From Rhyzopertha dominica (Eukaryota > Arthropoda > Insecta > Coleoptera > Bostrichidae), in NCBI GenBank assembly GCA_025024175.1, contig QCXZ01000042.1:10061501-10125500 (forward strand): a stretch of DNA of 64,000 bases. The letters run 5' to 3'. The notes below the pieces were generated by a model. The model was not told the origin of the DNA and made no database searches. It worked only from the letters and a program-made list of their open reading frames with translations. Shown here piece by piece: positions 11,982 through 25,200 of this stretch. Every line of letters begins with the position of its first letter. Position 1 is the first letter of the stretch. The position numbers and the translations under genes are program-made.

Positions 11982-14900
11982 ACACTTCTTCTTGAAAGCA
12001 CAAACTTTACTGAACGAAACTAAAATGATAATACCTACCGAACAAGACTTTCTTCTTAATATATTTCTAAGAAATTTGCTCGTTTACTCCAGCTATTTAG
12101 AAGATAATCTTTGCTAATCTAGTTTATGTAAAATAGCCTAATAAACCGGACCTGTCCCGATCTGCACCTGTCTGTCGGAGTTTGGTACACTGAAAAAGTT
12201 TTTGACTGTGATCTGCCATAAAATTTTATTAGATGACAACTAAAGTGTCTTTACTATACTTTGAAAGCATACAAATACAAATTTTTCACTATTTTATTAT
12301 TTATATTTACGAAAACTATAGGAAAATGTTACTTATATTTTATTATAAGTCCGAATAAAGAAAAATTTTAAGTAAATATATTTTGGTTGTCTCTATAATT
12401 TAATTCTCATGCTGCGAAATCGCTACAACCATTATGAATATTTTCTTGTGGTGTAAAAGTAAAACCCCCATCAATAACTGCCTGCGCTGAGCTTTTGGTA
12501 AACTAGCAATTAATGGATCCGAAGTTAAGAGCAATACCCATTAGCACGTTCCATTCAATATTCATCATGCCTTATTGAACTGACTGTTTCTACTTCTGGC
12601 TGCGCAAAGCACAAAAGGCTAACTAGATTATTTTTTCGGGTAACGCTTTTCATTTCATGCTTCTCCATTCGATCCCCAGAAACCCATACATATTTTCGTG
12701 CCGTCGTTTCCATTCACGACGTCATCAATCAAATCGAAACAACAAAACCCGTTACTTTAACGCTCGGCGCGAACCGAATTGTGACGTATTCATATCAATA
12801 TCCAGCGATGTTCCAATTTACATACCCCGCGAAATAAAACCGTACATCCCCGTTATCTCATGCCTTTATGACATGCATAATTCAAATCAAGCCAATCTTA
12901 ATGCAAATGTCTTCCCGGCGGACGAGCCGTTACGTTTTCGTTCGACCGCCGGGAACTTTTTTAAATACTTCGACTGCAGTTGATCCCGCCAACTTCGACA
13001 GTTAATTGAAAATTAATTTAAAAACCGGGTCGCCGAATAAATTAAGGCCTTAATTATGTTTACCGCGTTTTTCGGCGCGCTCGAAGTCTCTGAAAAAAGG
13101 ATGGCGACAACTTGATGCAAATTCTGTTAGACTGCCTGATGGCCGAACATTTGGCAGTGAAATAAATAATTATCGTCTCTTGCATCTTTTTTTCGTCGGT
13201 TTTCGCTGAATTCCGTTTTAAAAGTAATTTAAAACTGTTTTGGAACTTCTGACAAAGTTATGTAATGTAATTACAACATAGTTGCAAAATCTTTTCCATT
13301 ATCTGAACTTCATCAGTGTTCCTTTTACTCCCTGAAGTTTACACCATTTCCAGTTATAATTCAACAGCATGACTAGTATTTAAGTCAAGTCAACTATACT
13401 TCAGTATGTATCAATTGTAATTCAGATTAATCAATACTATATATTCCAAAAGTTTGCTGTGTATTTCGGTAAAACCTAATAGCAAATTATTAAGAGTGGA
13501 AATTATTCGTGTGTTCACTTGAACTTGAGCATCTCGCGATTCCACTATACTATTAGTAACACTATTCATATCGCTTGAAAGCCGCCATATCTTGTACAAG
13601 GTTAAGCAGTTCAATTAAACCTGCGCAGCGTGAATAGTTAGTTAGTTTCCATTAAAATTTTCTTAAATTCTTTGTTCTGGTTTCTTTTAAAACCATTAGA
13701 CCATTGACACTGTTGTGTTCTCAGTTTCTGGTATTTAAAGGGTTTAACATGTCTGAAACAATTGTAATAATGTTCCTTTTGTCTTACCTTCTTTTGGGGG
13801 TTTGGTTAACTACTTTATAAAGACTACTACTATTTAAGCTTAGCATACTGTATATTGGACAGATTCAGATTCACTTACATCCGTCTTGCCTTCTACAAAT
13901 ACATGCTTACATCTACATTAGGTTATTCCCGTTCATCGAAGGTAAGTACACTCGCTTGTAGAAATGCTGCTTCTGCAACATGTGCAATACGCTTATTGTC
14001 TGCACTTTATATCTCTGGCGCTCGGGAACGGCTCATTGGATAGACTTGAACTAATCTAATGAACAACATTTTTTGTTTTGTACTTAGAATGAAGTTAAAT
14101 ACATCTTGACGATACAAGGAAAATGCGTTAAAGTCTGTTTCCCAGGAAAAGCTTTCATACTTATTCCTTTTATTCTCTTCTGGATTCATACTTATTGGCT
14201 TATTATGTGTCAATTTTTCTGTAAAAAGGTCTTCCTTCCAAGTAATTTGCTATTGTGGATACAGAGATCATTCTTTGGAGATTTTGCATTTTCTTTGTTG
14301 TAATTGTTGTAGAGTGTAGTCACAATCGTCTTCGATCCATTGAATGACTATTTTTATCTCTTCTTTGGTAAGCATATTCCGTCATGGTTAGACAGAACCC
14401 AGTGAAAGGAAATTTGTATTTTATTTCTAAAGTTGCAGCTAAAGCTACCGAATTGCCACCTTTATCCCCGCATAATACTCTACTTACACGATCTTGGTTT
14501 AACATATGATCAAAAGTCATTTGATATTTGTATCTGAAAACACTTTGCATGAAGTAGGTATCTGCAGGGTAATAAACGTAGCTCTGGATTTCAACTCATC
14601 GGTATCCAACGAATCCAATATTTTGTATTCTTTGTAAGCACACTGATTTATTGCCAAAATAACTGTTAACAAATTAATAAGTAAATAATTTTCCTAGCAG
14701 ACGCAATGGTATATGGATCATTAAAAAATTGCTTTCCGAACAACAAATTTTATTTTCTGAGTAACAGTTGGTACTTTCTCAACATATGTTTCTTTCTGAA
14801 TTACAATTAAAAAATGTGAAGATTTGATCAATTGTTTATAAATTGTTTTAATCTGCACCAATTCTATCTTACTTTTTAAGGAGTATTCTTCATACATTTA

Positions 14901-16560
14901 TGCGTTTGTGAGATATTTCTCTCAATCTTATCTTTTTAGAGCAAAAGACCAAACAGTTCAAATTCTAAGAAAGTCTTGACATTTTATTTATTAAGATGAC
15001 AACCAAAGTCGGCATGTTTACTATTTATAGAAGACATTTACCGTCCTCATTGATTGAAAAACAGTATACTGTTTTGTTTTGTTTTCTGAATTTAAAGAGA
15101 TCCACTACAACAGCACTCCGGAATCCGAAGCTTTTGCAAATGTTTTATTAAATACCCAATACAGGAATATCGTTTACTAACCGTAAAGTAATAAGGCACG
15201 AAATTTCCAGGTTAATTGCTGTCTATTTATGTAATAAACATCACCTTCTATAGTATAATTTTTAGGTGATTCAGGTATATATTTTAAATAATAAACAGTA
15301 TTTTTTGCGTATTGGTCTTAAATACCCATTATAAGCTTTTATAGAATACCTAATGATATAAATCGTACGTATACACAAGAATAGGTTTCTATTCTTCACT
15401 CCGATAATCCAATTATTAAATGTATATTTAAATATCATATGCGAATGTATTTTTAATGGAAATAAAACTGATTTTTTAAAGTCTAATCGTTGCAGAGAAA
15501 GCGTGCCGTTTGAAGTGTTGACCACCCTGACATTACGTCGTCTGCAAAAGTTTTCCAGGTCACGAACTTTCACCTCATTCTTTTTATGAATAATTCAGAA
15601 AGAAACATCATCATTAAAGCGACAGGAAGCATTTTCAAGAGCGCGAGGGAATATAAAGTAGACGGCAAAGAAGTAAAGAGCTGACGAAAAGTGCACATTA
15701 GAACACCTTTGCATTACTCAGAGGATCATTAAACAGCTTAGGCAGACATTATTTTAATTTTGATAGAACACATGTAATTCTGTAAAAGATTTGTGTTTCC
15801 GTCGTAATAACAAAAAAGCATAGATCTTAACAGCAAAATTTATTTGACTAATTATTACGGAGTAAGGTGTATTTTACTAAGAATTTTATTGACAATTGCA
15901 GTGGAGCATGGCAAAGTACCGAGCAGCACAAAATATTAAATTAATTAATAGATTTTTTAACTATTTGCACCCTTATAGACTTGTGTTTTGAAAGCATGTA
16001 CGTAAAACGGGGTACTCGCAGTAAGCTACGTTGTGTATACAAAGAGCCAATTATAATTCTGACAACAAAGTGCAACTAGGAGTTAATAAAAAATAACAAA
16101 GATCATTATTTAGGGTTTTAATTAGATGCTAACCTGGGGAAAAATCAATGAACCGAGAGCTTTCCCTCTTTTGCGAAAGCCTCAGGGGTAAAGGACGTTT
16201 TATCGACATCATAAAGGTGCTGATGAAGGTGTAGTTTGATGTAAACCGAGTCATCAACAGTTTTATGACGCGTTCTACGTAAAAACAATCGCAGCTACAA
16301 GATCGCAACACATGGTTGAGGGTGACATTCAGGGACACTTGTGTATGGACTGCCACTAGACAAATAATCTGTTGTATCTGTTTTTTCATTATCAAAAGGA
16401 GGAATTGTCATAAACTTTCCAAGTGAGTTTTAACATTGAAATTATGTCCACGTAGGAAAATGTATTTCTGACTTTTCTTTTAGTATACGCTTGCAATACA
16501 TCTTCATTAACCTCCTTTACATTCTTGCTTGTGCACCATTGGATGGATATCCTCATACTC
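11982..16560. other. Long non-coding stretch, no gene recognised
   Basis: Only short chance frames are seen. 12655-13090 is GC-richer with a 108-codon open frame that has no recognisable domain. 15600-15680 and 16130-16400 hold other short frames without motifs. No tandem repeat or tRNA was noticed. Confidence 0.4.
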
Positions 16561-16570
16561 CTTCTGACAT

Positions 16571-17314
16571 TTCTATTTAGTTATTTTGGGCAGCAAATGC
16601 TCCAGATAGGTTTATAGCTCGTAGAGGACTTCCTGCACACATTTACACCGACCAGGGTAGAAACTTTCGCGGTGCTGCCAGATAAATATCCGAAATAACT
16701 AGATTTTTTGATCAGTCTAAACCCGAAATAGCACATTATCTGGCAACCCATAACATTGAGTGGCATTTTAATCCGCCCTACGCGCCCCACTTTGGGGGAC
16801 TTTGGGAGGCTGGTGTCAAGGCAGCGAAGTTTCATCTCAAGCGAATAGTTGGTCCTGTGACGTTAAACTTAGAAGAATTTACCACTGTTGTAACACGTAT
16901 TGAAGGAATCTTGAACTCTCTATCTCTGCTTCCGCTGATGATAATTTTGACCCGCTAAGTCCAGGGCATTTCCTTACTGGTGGTCCTTTGCTAGCCCGCC
17001 GTGAAGTATCACTCGACAATGTTCCTGCTAACACTCTTTCCCGTTGGCAGCTAACTCAACGACTAGTTCAGTCGTTTTGGAAGAGATGGACTAAAGAATA
17101 CTTAACTTCCTTGCAGAACAGACCCAAATGGCATACCCCTTTTCCTCCTGTAAATTGGTATTCCCCTGACGCTCCTCCAACTGGCTGGCCAGTTGGAATT
17201 ATTTCCAAATTGACTCCTGGTCGGGATGGAATTCCCCACGTAGCCCATATCCGAACGGCAAGCGGAGAGATAGTGCGTCCACTTGTTAAAGTGATACGCT
17301 TACCACCCCATTAA
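16571..17314 (+). pseudogene. BEL/Pao retrotransposon integrase C-terminal remnant
   Basis: 3' end of a BEL/Pao pol gene. In order, the integrase core strand AHIYTDQGRNF (Asp), a stop at about 16682-16684, then HNIEWHFNPPYAPHFGGLWE (catalytic Glu in the final GGLWE) near 16750-16810. An EEFTTVVTRIEGILNS helix follows. The typical Pao C-terminal run follows in another frame from about 16955: PLSPGHFLTGGPLLAR, RWQLTQRLVQSFWKRWTKEY and a last segment with VRPLVKVIRLPP, ending at the stop at 17312-17314. At least one stop and one frameshift break it. RT, protease and gag are absent, so this is a truncated relic. Confidence 0.85.
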
Positions 17315-18340
17315 ACTTATACTTGTCTTATTATAGTCTTTTCCCCCTTTGCGTTCTCCTTTTTCCTTTCTTCCTTTATTATTTGGCTTAATGTTTATTT
17401 TCCCTTTAAGTCAGTTTACTGAATTAATTAAATTTATATATTGTATATGTATATTATATATTGTGCTGGCTTGATAAGTTCTGCACTGAAATCCAGGCAA
17501 CCATCCTCTCTTGATTCCTGCTTTTTTGCTTACCACCACTTGACAGTGAGAGAGAACAAGAGACGATCGCCACAAGGCACAAGGTGTAGTGTCGCCGACG
17601 TTTGCTTACTAGCTAAAACCATCAACTTTTTTTGTATTAACTGTGTAAACAATAGGAACTTACACATCGCGCTCGAGAGTGCCACAATTCCGTGGATGGA
17701 CCAAATCTTCNCACTGGAATATCCGCAGAACGCAGTTCCTTACAATTCAGGTCAGTTGTCAGTTTACCTTCCTTCAATTTGGTATAGAACGCGAAAGACA
17801 GCACTCGTTTTTATAAATTCTCATACAGTCCACTGAAGTTTGATAATTGCTATACGCCCCAACACTTCTAATATTGCAAATATTTGCTCAAATTTTTCAA
17901 CACCTCTTGTAATAGAACAGAAAACTTTAAAAAATAAACTTCGCTTATGGCAGCTAACCACCACTTCTTTTTACAGTTAAAATACCTTGTCTTCTTTCGA
18001 AACCAAGAAAAGAATTTGAAAATGGTATTACGATAAATGTTAAAAACACGACATATAAGCAAATAACAAAGTTGATTGGTTATAAATTCCGGCTATGGTT
18101 TCAGTTTACAACAAATCAACCGCATCTGTTATTTGCTGCATTTCAGTCTAATGACGTTAAAAACCATCAAGTAATGTATCAAATAATTTAGATTTTGGGA
18201 AAAAGTGACATTCTAAATACGTCATGATTGTTTTGCTGATTCCTAAAAAAATTGTATTATTTGGTATTTTCTGGACTTAAAATTTTATGAAATGCTAAGT
18301 TCTTATTTCAATATTAAAAATTAGTATAGTAGTTTCGTTT
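17315..18340. other. Non-coding DNA, possibly 3' LTR remains of the BEL/Pao relic
   Basis: The DNA right after the integrase stop is pyrimidine-rich (17330-17400), then AT-rich. A 3' LTR would be expected here, but there is no second copy in the window to define it. One ambiguous base lies at about 17711. No gene seen. Confidence 0.3.
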
Positions 18341-18344
18341 AATA

Positions 18345-18812
18345 TACAGGGTGTTCCCGGTAACAGTCTACAATAGCTAGCTTCTAATTTGACGTCATAC
18401 ACTAGTGGTTTAAGTAGGGAAGTTTTATGAATTTTGAGAAGACTTTTGTGGTGTTTACAAAAAAATAATCGAACAACTGATCGAGATATAGAATGACCCC
18501 ATGTTTTATAGTGCATTCGATTAAGGGCGTCGTAAGTAATAAAGTACCGCTGCCCTAGTCATTTTTTTGAGATATCATGTTGAATAATTGCTGTTCACGA
18601 AACAGTCGACATTAGATAACTGGTTTATTTATTATAGACTAATGGTTTAAATGGGGAAGTTTTGTGAATTTTTCAGAAGAATTTTGTGGTCTACAAAAAA
18701 GCAATTGAACAGCAATTGTTTAACATCAGATATCTAAAAACAAATGACTAGGGTAGTTGTACCTTAATATTATTTGTTTAATTCGACACCCGTAATTGAA
18801 TGAACTATAAAA
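18345..18812. mobile_element. Foldback / MITE-like element
   Basis: 18505-18602 and 18706-18808 are imperfect inverted repeats. Matching pieces include a CCTAGTCATTT segment against AATGACTAGG, and a GATATCATGTTGAATAATTG segment against its complement. A separate direct repeat (18400-18465 and 18640-18700, sharing GGTTTAA and GGGAAGTTTTRTGAATTTT) lies outside and inside the foldback. The left edge begins CAGGGTGTTC, a common end sequence of Tc1/mariner-related non-autonomous elements. No ORF. Borders are approximate. Confidence 0.55.
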
Positions 18813-19435
18813 AAGATCTACTGTTTAAAAAAATTGTAGTCAATATTTCAGTTAGTAGATGTTTTTATATTTGATCATGTCCATGTTAAATTGAAATACG
18901 TCTTTTCAACACTTTCAACGACAAAGTCCTGTAAACTTCATTCCCACATAAATCCAGTTAACTGAAAACAAAGTTTCTTTTGTGCACAACCGCCGGTTTG
19001 TATTTCGTCCAATACTAGCTCAGAGGAAGTTGGCCATTGTAAATAACGGATTAAGCATGCAAATTAGCCGGCAATTTGGGAGTGAGGGAAGTTTTTATCG
19101 CCAATTATCACCCCATTTTGCCCCTTGATTCCGTATTCAGCCGGGCACGTAGTAAAACGAAAAGTGCTTACTCCATATTTAAAAACTTTTAAGGCCTTAT
19201 TTAACTCACGAGCTGACCCAGTTGCTTGTTAGCTGCAGCTTTCTTGCCTTAACAAGGATGTTAATGGCCTGAACTAGGTACCAGTTTTTGACACAAATTT
19301 TCGGACTCAATTATTTTTCAACTTGAAAATTAATACTAGAACGTTAAAGTTGATCTTTACGTTCATACAGTTGAGTATTTGTAACATTGTTCTGAATAAT
19401 CTAAAGTTTCATTAGTTTCTAATCTGCTAAACCAT
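18813..19435. other. Non-coding DNA, no feature recognised
   Basis: AT-rich, no domain-bearing frame. A GC-richer patch lies at 19000-19160. Confidence 0.4.
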
Positions 19436-19439
19436 ATAG

Positions 19440-19730
19440 CATAGAAAAGCCAAAGTCCAAATGAGGTAGGATTAAAGTTTTATATATATAATCAAAGGTT
19501 ATAAGCTAACCTATGCACTAACACTTAGTAGACAATTTCGTTGTAACATAATTTGCATGAGAACAAAAGTCAAGCTTATCGTCCAAAATGTCACCAAAAT
19601 ACTTCAATTCTTTGGCAGTCTCCATTTTTTCATTATTAATCTTCATATTAAAGTCATAGTTGATGCTATTTAGAACCGATCGATGTCCAAACACCAGTAC
19701 CTCACATGTATCACATTTATGCTAGTACGT
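19440..19730 (-). mobile_element. LINE reverse-transcriptase C-terminal scrap
   Basis: On the - strand, a short broken translation resembles the post-RT segment of jockey-like LINEs. An FNMKINNEK piece is followed by an ELKYFGDILDDKLDFCSH piece, matching the usual KYLGVILDxxLxF pattern. The rest of the element is not seen. Low-length match; borders uncertain. Confidence 0.5.
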
Positions 19731-19859
19731 ATAGAAAATAATCAGATATTGGCACGGGGTTTACATTCCGCTTTCCTGTAATTTCAGCAAAATCGTTACC
19801 TGACAAATATACTTACATACTTTTCTGACAGAAACGCACAGACCCGACATCTTTTACAT

Positions 19860-20690
19860 ATGATCTGACCTTATACACAGTACCACTCACAACATATAGG
19901 TAATCTGTGTAATTTTTTCAGACAATAAGTTATTATTGATATTTGGGTCATACGGTGTAGTTTATTTGATATTAATTGTTTAGAGATTTGATTGGTTTCC
20001 AATAAATAATCTTGCAGTTTAATCATTGAATTATGGGACGTATTTAATTTCGAAAAGCTAATATTTACATACATTTTTTCTGTATATTCGAATTTTGTTG
20101 TTCTGATGATGTGTTCTAGCTGCATGATTCTAGATTTTAATACTATTTAAATTTTTCAATCGATGTCTGCATTAGTGATATTTGATGATTCATTAAATTT
20201 TTAATTTTGGTTGATTGGTGAAAAAAAATCGATAGCTTAATCGTACTTTTCGGCATCGTTTTGATCATCATTGCCTGTGATAAATTTTGAAAACATAACC
20301 TAGGCCATTAGTAAGACCTCTTTTTGTTATTTTATTTTGCGTGGTATTTAACTGACTATTTTGATTAAGAATTTTGGTCTCCAAAGTGTGAATAAGATGG
20401 TATGAATTATAAAATTCTCTACCATAACTAGCGGAATGGGATAAATTTTCGAACAGGTTTTTGATTCGGTAGTACGAGTTTTGGAGTGAATAGAAAGAAC
20501 TCTTTAGTTACATTATTTATATCAAAAATTTGAATAAATGACCAATAATCTAATTTTACTTTTGCCTTGATTAATTTTAGGGGCAGGAGACCTGGATTAG
20601 GGTGAAATTTTGGTGGTTCTACATCTGCTGTGGCGGTGCAGATTATAAATGCTATTTTTCTTATTGCTTGGGTTATCTTCATTTGATTTT
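19860..20690 (-). pseudogene. Errantivirus/gypsy-type envelope (F-like) remnant, broken
   Basis: The - strand holds parts of a retroelement envelope glycoprotein, the membrane-fusion protein of insect errantiviruses, related to baculovirus F proteins. A start-like ATG lies at 20680-20682. An N-terminal surface-domain frame runs to about 20428. A basic cleavage-site and Gly-rich fusion-peptide-like segment lies near 20300-20345, and an ITGN-like stretch near 20285 is split by a frame break. A coiled-coil-like segment is then read from about 20125 down to 19871. At least two frame changes and stops interrupt it, and no C-terminal membrane anchor is recognisable before 19860. It cannot encode a working protein. 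Assignment rests on motif order around the cleavage region. Confidence 0.65.
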
Positions 20691-20918
20691 GTTCTTGTAT
20701 TTTTTCTTAACCTAGTGCCTATAGTTTCCGATGGTGTATATTCTTCTCCCAGGTCTGACTATGAATAGTCTAGGCGGCTTTGGAGGTATATTTGTCGTCC
20801 ATCGAGCCTTTCCAAAGATTGACGATGCTTGTTCTCCCCTTGGCTGTACTATTCCGGGTCGTTTTTTGTGTTTTCTGAGTCGAAGTTGGAAGATCGCGAA
20901 TTATTTTGCGCCCTTCGC

Positions 20919-20937
20919 GATCCTACTGACTGCGCCA
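20919..20937 (-). promoter_or_regulatory. tRNA-Ser-type retroviral primer binding site
   Basis: The - strand reads TGGCGCAGTCAGTAGGAT. This is complementary to the 3' end of a serine tRNA (CCA tail plus acceptor stem) and resembles the primer site of several gypsy/errantivirus elements. It lies only about 240 bp upstream of the env-like start on the same strand, with no gag or pol between. The 5' LTR that should lie just above 20937 was not identified. Confidence 0.55.
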
Positions 20938-22095
20938 CCTTCGTTTCGCGGTCGAAAAAGATGATTTTTAAAAAGATTTATAGTACAGAACTTTATGAAT
21001 GAGAGTGAAGTCGTCGTTGTACTGGATCAGCATTTCCTGCAACTGCAGCATCAGGTTGCGGTAGGACAACATAGAAATTAAGAACTTTTTTTCTTTCTCT
21101 GCGTAACAGGTTCTTAAATACCCTCTGCCCTGGCAAATTTTACAATTCCGCACATCAAGCGCGAATGCAAATTTAAAGGTTCAATTAATTTTGTAACTAA
21201 TCACCCCATTATACATTTTAATGGCCGGCGCTTATTGAGAACGGTCTTTGACTGGTGGCTGCGAAGCCCTGGCCGGTAATTCTCCAGAGACGAACAAAGA
21301 CGCCTCTGGAAAGAAACTGCGGAGAAGTCCACCACAAAGGGTCGATCGCCCGGATGACGGTAAAAAGTTTCCGGTCCTGAAGTTAATTAATAGCTTATTA
21401 TGAATTTAGCCTAATTGATTCGATACTGTAATTGAAGGGGACGAAGTTTGTCCTGTAAGAAAGGGATTAGGGTGGGGCGTAATTGCTTTGTTTCCCGATA
21501 ATAAAGTGACGGGGGTTCGATTGGAGTGGTGAGCTGTTTTGACGCTGGGAGGAGTAACTGTTGTCAATTACTAGAAGTCGAGATGTAGGAGAAATGCTCC
21601 GAAGGAATCTGTCGTAGGATCAGTATTATATCACCAATTTGGAGAAGATTAAATACAAGGTTTCTATAAATATTCATGCAACGCGGGCGGCATTGATTTC
21701 TGAATTCCTTGTGCCGCCTTTTTGTAACTGCTGCCAAGCTACAATATGTACGGCGATAGTAGTGAAGGTTGCAGATCAATGTCACACCACAGCTCCGAAA
21801 TGTGAGCTTTCTGCAACCTTAAAGTTAATTATCCCACAAAACACTAAAGAATATGTTGAAAATACACACTCCCACGCGTTTTCTCATATTAAAATATATC
21901 AAATAATTCATAAATCGACAGATGACAAGTGTGGGTCACTTTCCTGAGAGGCGGCAAATTGAGTTAATCGATAATTTCTATAAGCGCCTTGGATGCATGA
22001 ATCATTTCGTTCGAGCGAGCTACGGAAGTGTAATGCAATGGAAGTATATAAAAACCTTACACAGAAATAAATTAAAATATACATTTGAATTGTGA
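20938..22095. other. Non-coding DNA, possible LTR/gag scraps at its start
   Basis: 20968-21153 (-) holds a 61-codon frame without a recognised domain. It could be retroelement-derived given its neighbour, but this is unproven. 21220-21500 is GC-richer. 21560-21950 has short overlapping frames on both strands without motifs. Confidence 0.35.
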
Positions 22096-22100
22096 CAGAG

Positions 22101-22226
22101 TATGTCTATGCCGTGCTGTCTACATCAGAACAACCTGCATTGAATCTCTAACCGTGCTGATGTGGCTTAATGAGCCGAAACAGCTGTCCACTGTTGTTCT
22201 GATGCAGATAGCACGACATAGGCGTA
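22101..22226 (+). ncRNA. Foldback with hammerhead-ribozyme-like core, copy 1
   Basis: Two 34-nt arms (22101-22134 and 22193-22226) are inverted repeats with about 29 of 34 positions complementary. They enclose a hammerhead core: GTG, CTGATGT (22157-22163), stem II GGCT-TAATG-AGCC (22164-22176), GAAAC (22177-22181), AGCTGTC ending at the expected cleavage base (22188), then CAC pairing back to GTG. Position 9 is U instead of the conserved A, which predicts weak or no cleavage. Stem III (ACAGCTGT) is a bare palindrome, as in PLE-type hammerheads thought to act as dimers. A related copy is at 26819-26975. Confidence 0.6.
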
Positions 22227-25200
22227 TTATTTTGTCATTCTAAGAGGACTTCCGACTGCGATTTTTGCAAAAACCGTTTCTGGTGGCTGCTATCGGTTTA
22301 AATGGTTGCTACGGGGCTGACTCTCGATGCACCCTCTTGCACCCATTTAAAGTACGTTTTTACGCGCAATTTGGCTAATGCTGCTTTTCAACTGAACCCA
22401 TATAATAAAATATTGCCAAATGACCTTATCCTGTCTTAAACAACCAAGTAATTCAATAAAAAAATGAGATACGCAACAAGTGGAGTATACGGAACGGGAG
22501 AACATTGTCAACCTAGACTTTCCACCAAAAATTTATTTTTCAATCGTATTTTAAAATGCACTTGTTGGTAGTTTATTATATAGTATACATGCATTGTAAA
22601 AATAATTGCACTCAAACCAGACAGAAAAATGATTTGGAACCTTTAATATATTAGTATGAATCTGCAGAAAATGGATGGCCTGGGAAACAGGGGAGATTGA
22701 TTACTTATACAAGTATAGTTAGGAGTAAGGAGTATTACATGCTATAATTTTAGTAAGTACTGCAAAATCAGATTTGCATGTTGAAGTGCCCCGATTTCTG
22801 TACATTAAGACACACCGCGCAAATTTAACGCATGGATTTTGCATACTCTGTGATCTAGATAAAATTGTTTCAGAAATAGAAACGAGGACTGCCGCAAACT
22901 ATTTCCATGCTGCACAAATCTTAGGTCTTAATCTATATACAACCAAAGATTCTTACATGACCCGCTAAATGCTTTCGTCGTATCAACTTTGTTGCTTAAA
23001 ATGGCAAGAAGTCAGGCTGCCATCCAGGAAATTCGAGATCATGGCAACTGCACAGGCTTCAAACCCAAAATTTTGCAGCCTTTTACTATAGAAAAGAAGG
23101 ACCAAAATTGTGAGCTTTTTCTTATCCAGAGATTATAATATACTGGGAGTTATACGAATTAAGGTTGTGGTCGAGCTGTGAATAGGTCTAAAGCCTGACT
23201 GTCATTTAGGAATTAAATTCTTATCATAACACACTCTTTTAACTGATTTCTGTGGATACATTCCGAAATTTTAAAAATTGTCGGCAAAATACTAATTGGC
23301 TTCAGATGCTTATGTTCAATGGGATTTGAAATTTTGAGCAAAGGAATCATTTTTGTCTGTTTGCACAAAATACTAATCTACTTTATATATATGTTCATAA
23401 TATAATATAATATAAATGGTAAGACGTCTGCGCTTATTTGCATGGGCGCTGAAATTATTGATGTTGTTGAAGGGACAGTTGTATATTTACATCTTCATCA
23501 AAGGAAAAAAAGGTAGCCCATTTTCCCTGCAAAGTATTCAGAGCAGTCGATATTAGGTTTCATATATTTAACTATTCTCCTGTACTGCGTTGGTGCCTTT
23601 GTTAAAAGATTACGTTATCAGTTGTCTCTGTCAGTAACAAGAGACTTTACATTTCATCGCTATTGTGATTCAGATGACGAAATGAAATCACAACAAACCT
23701 GTGTCAGATATTTATATTTACACCACTCCGTGAAAGCAATGAAAAATTTTATTTCTTTCCTTAGGCATTAATCTAATCGAAAAATGATGTCGCTATTATT
23801 TTGCGGCACGGCAGGATATAGTCAATTCTCAAAAATTGCATAGTTTTTTTATCTTGCACACTCTATACTTTGGAAGCTAGAGTTCGCAATTAAAAAGGCT
23901 TCCACAATTTGCTTGTCAACAGAGTAGCATTCTGGCCTTTCCTTTCTTTCCTAACTGGCCTGGACAATGACTGAATGATGCCTTTGTTTTCTAAAATATA
24001 CATAATCAAAGTAAATCAAAACCGCTTCCAATCAAATAATAAGTTCCGCGTCACGTCAAAAAATCATTGTTTTTGGGTCCTGTTTACTAGATTGGTTTGT
24101 ATAGTGGGCGGAAAATTAGAAAATATTATTTTCGATCTTTTCAGACCTGGACACGTGTCGCACTTTGGGGGCTTTAACGACGTAGGTGGGTAGGGTCTGT
24201 AAGTACTAATTATCTGTCATGTTACAAAATGGCCGCCTGTAGGTAGAGGTTTCACATCCCACCGGTAGATGGTAATAACTTGCAAGTGTATGTAAATCTT
24301 TACATTCTTGTGCTCTTCTTTTCCATCGTATTCAGTTTGAAACGCATATAATGATCATGCGATAGATGACATGGGAGTAGTTAATATAAGATATTGCTAA
24401 ATTGACCACTTTAGTGAACAAAATTAGAACTAAAGCTCAGACAATTAACCCCATTTCCTTTCGTGCAAACATAACCCCGTTAAAAACACCGCGAGAGCAA
24501 CTTGTTCTATCCGAGTTAATTTGTTTCAACTCCACATGGCGCAATAACGTCTGTTTACGCAGTGAAGTCTGGCAAACTCGCGACAAAGCCTTCTCGCTGC
24601 ATTAGCTGACGTTAATGCAGCCGCATAATCTCGGTGTTATACCCGCCGGCGGACCATCCTGTCCTTCCCGGTTTTTCCCCGGGGAATCTTCATTTCCTGC
24701 CGACGATTAAATTATTCATACTGTATATTTCATTTTCTGCGGATTAACTGGCAGACGGGTTGAGTTGGCCTTTGGATGGCTTCATTATTCACTAGTTTGG
24801 GGGTAAAAGGTGGTCTGCGCAAATGAAAGAAGTTTTTAGTTAATAAAAGGTTACAAGTTATTTTTTTCAGTTCGTTTCCTTTATTTGCTTTTGTTTACTA
24901 TTACAATTTTTACAATTATTGTTTAATTTGATGCTTTGATACGTCTAGTTTCCATGTTTTACAAAATGTATGAGAAAAAGCTGCATTTTCACAGTATGTA
25001 TGTAATATAAGGCAATATTTCACANTATGTCAATGGTTGACACAATGGCTCATGTAACATTTAACATTCAACCCCACAGGAAAAGCCTAGTGAAAAAAGC
25101 CAATGGAATGAAATTACTTGGAATTATTTATTATTATTATTATTATTATTATTCATTCTACCTCAAAGTTAACTACCTCCTTTACGTTGTTTTGGCGGTA

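Noticed and set aside
12657..12983. 108-codon open frame on the + strand
   Set aside because: No domain, no neighbours, no splice or start context; probably chance in a GC-richer patch.
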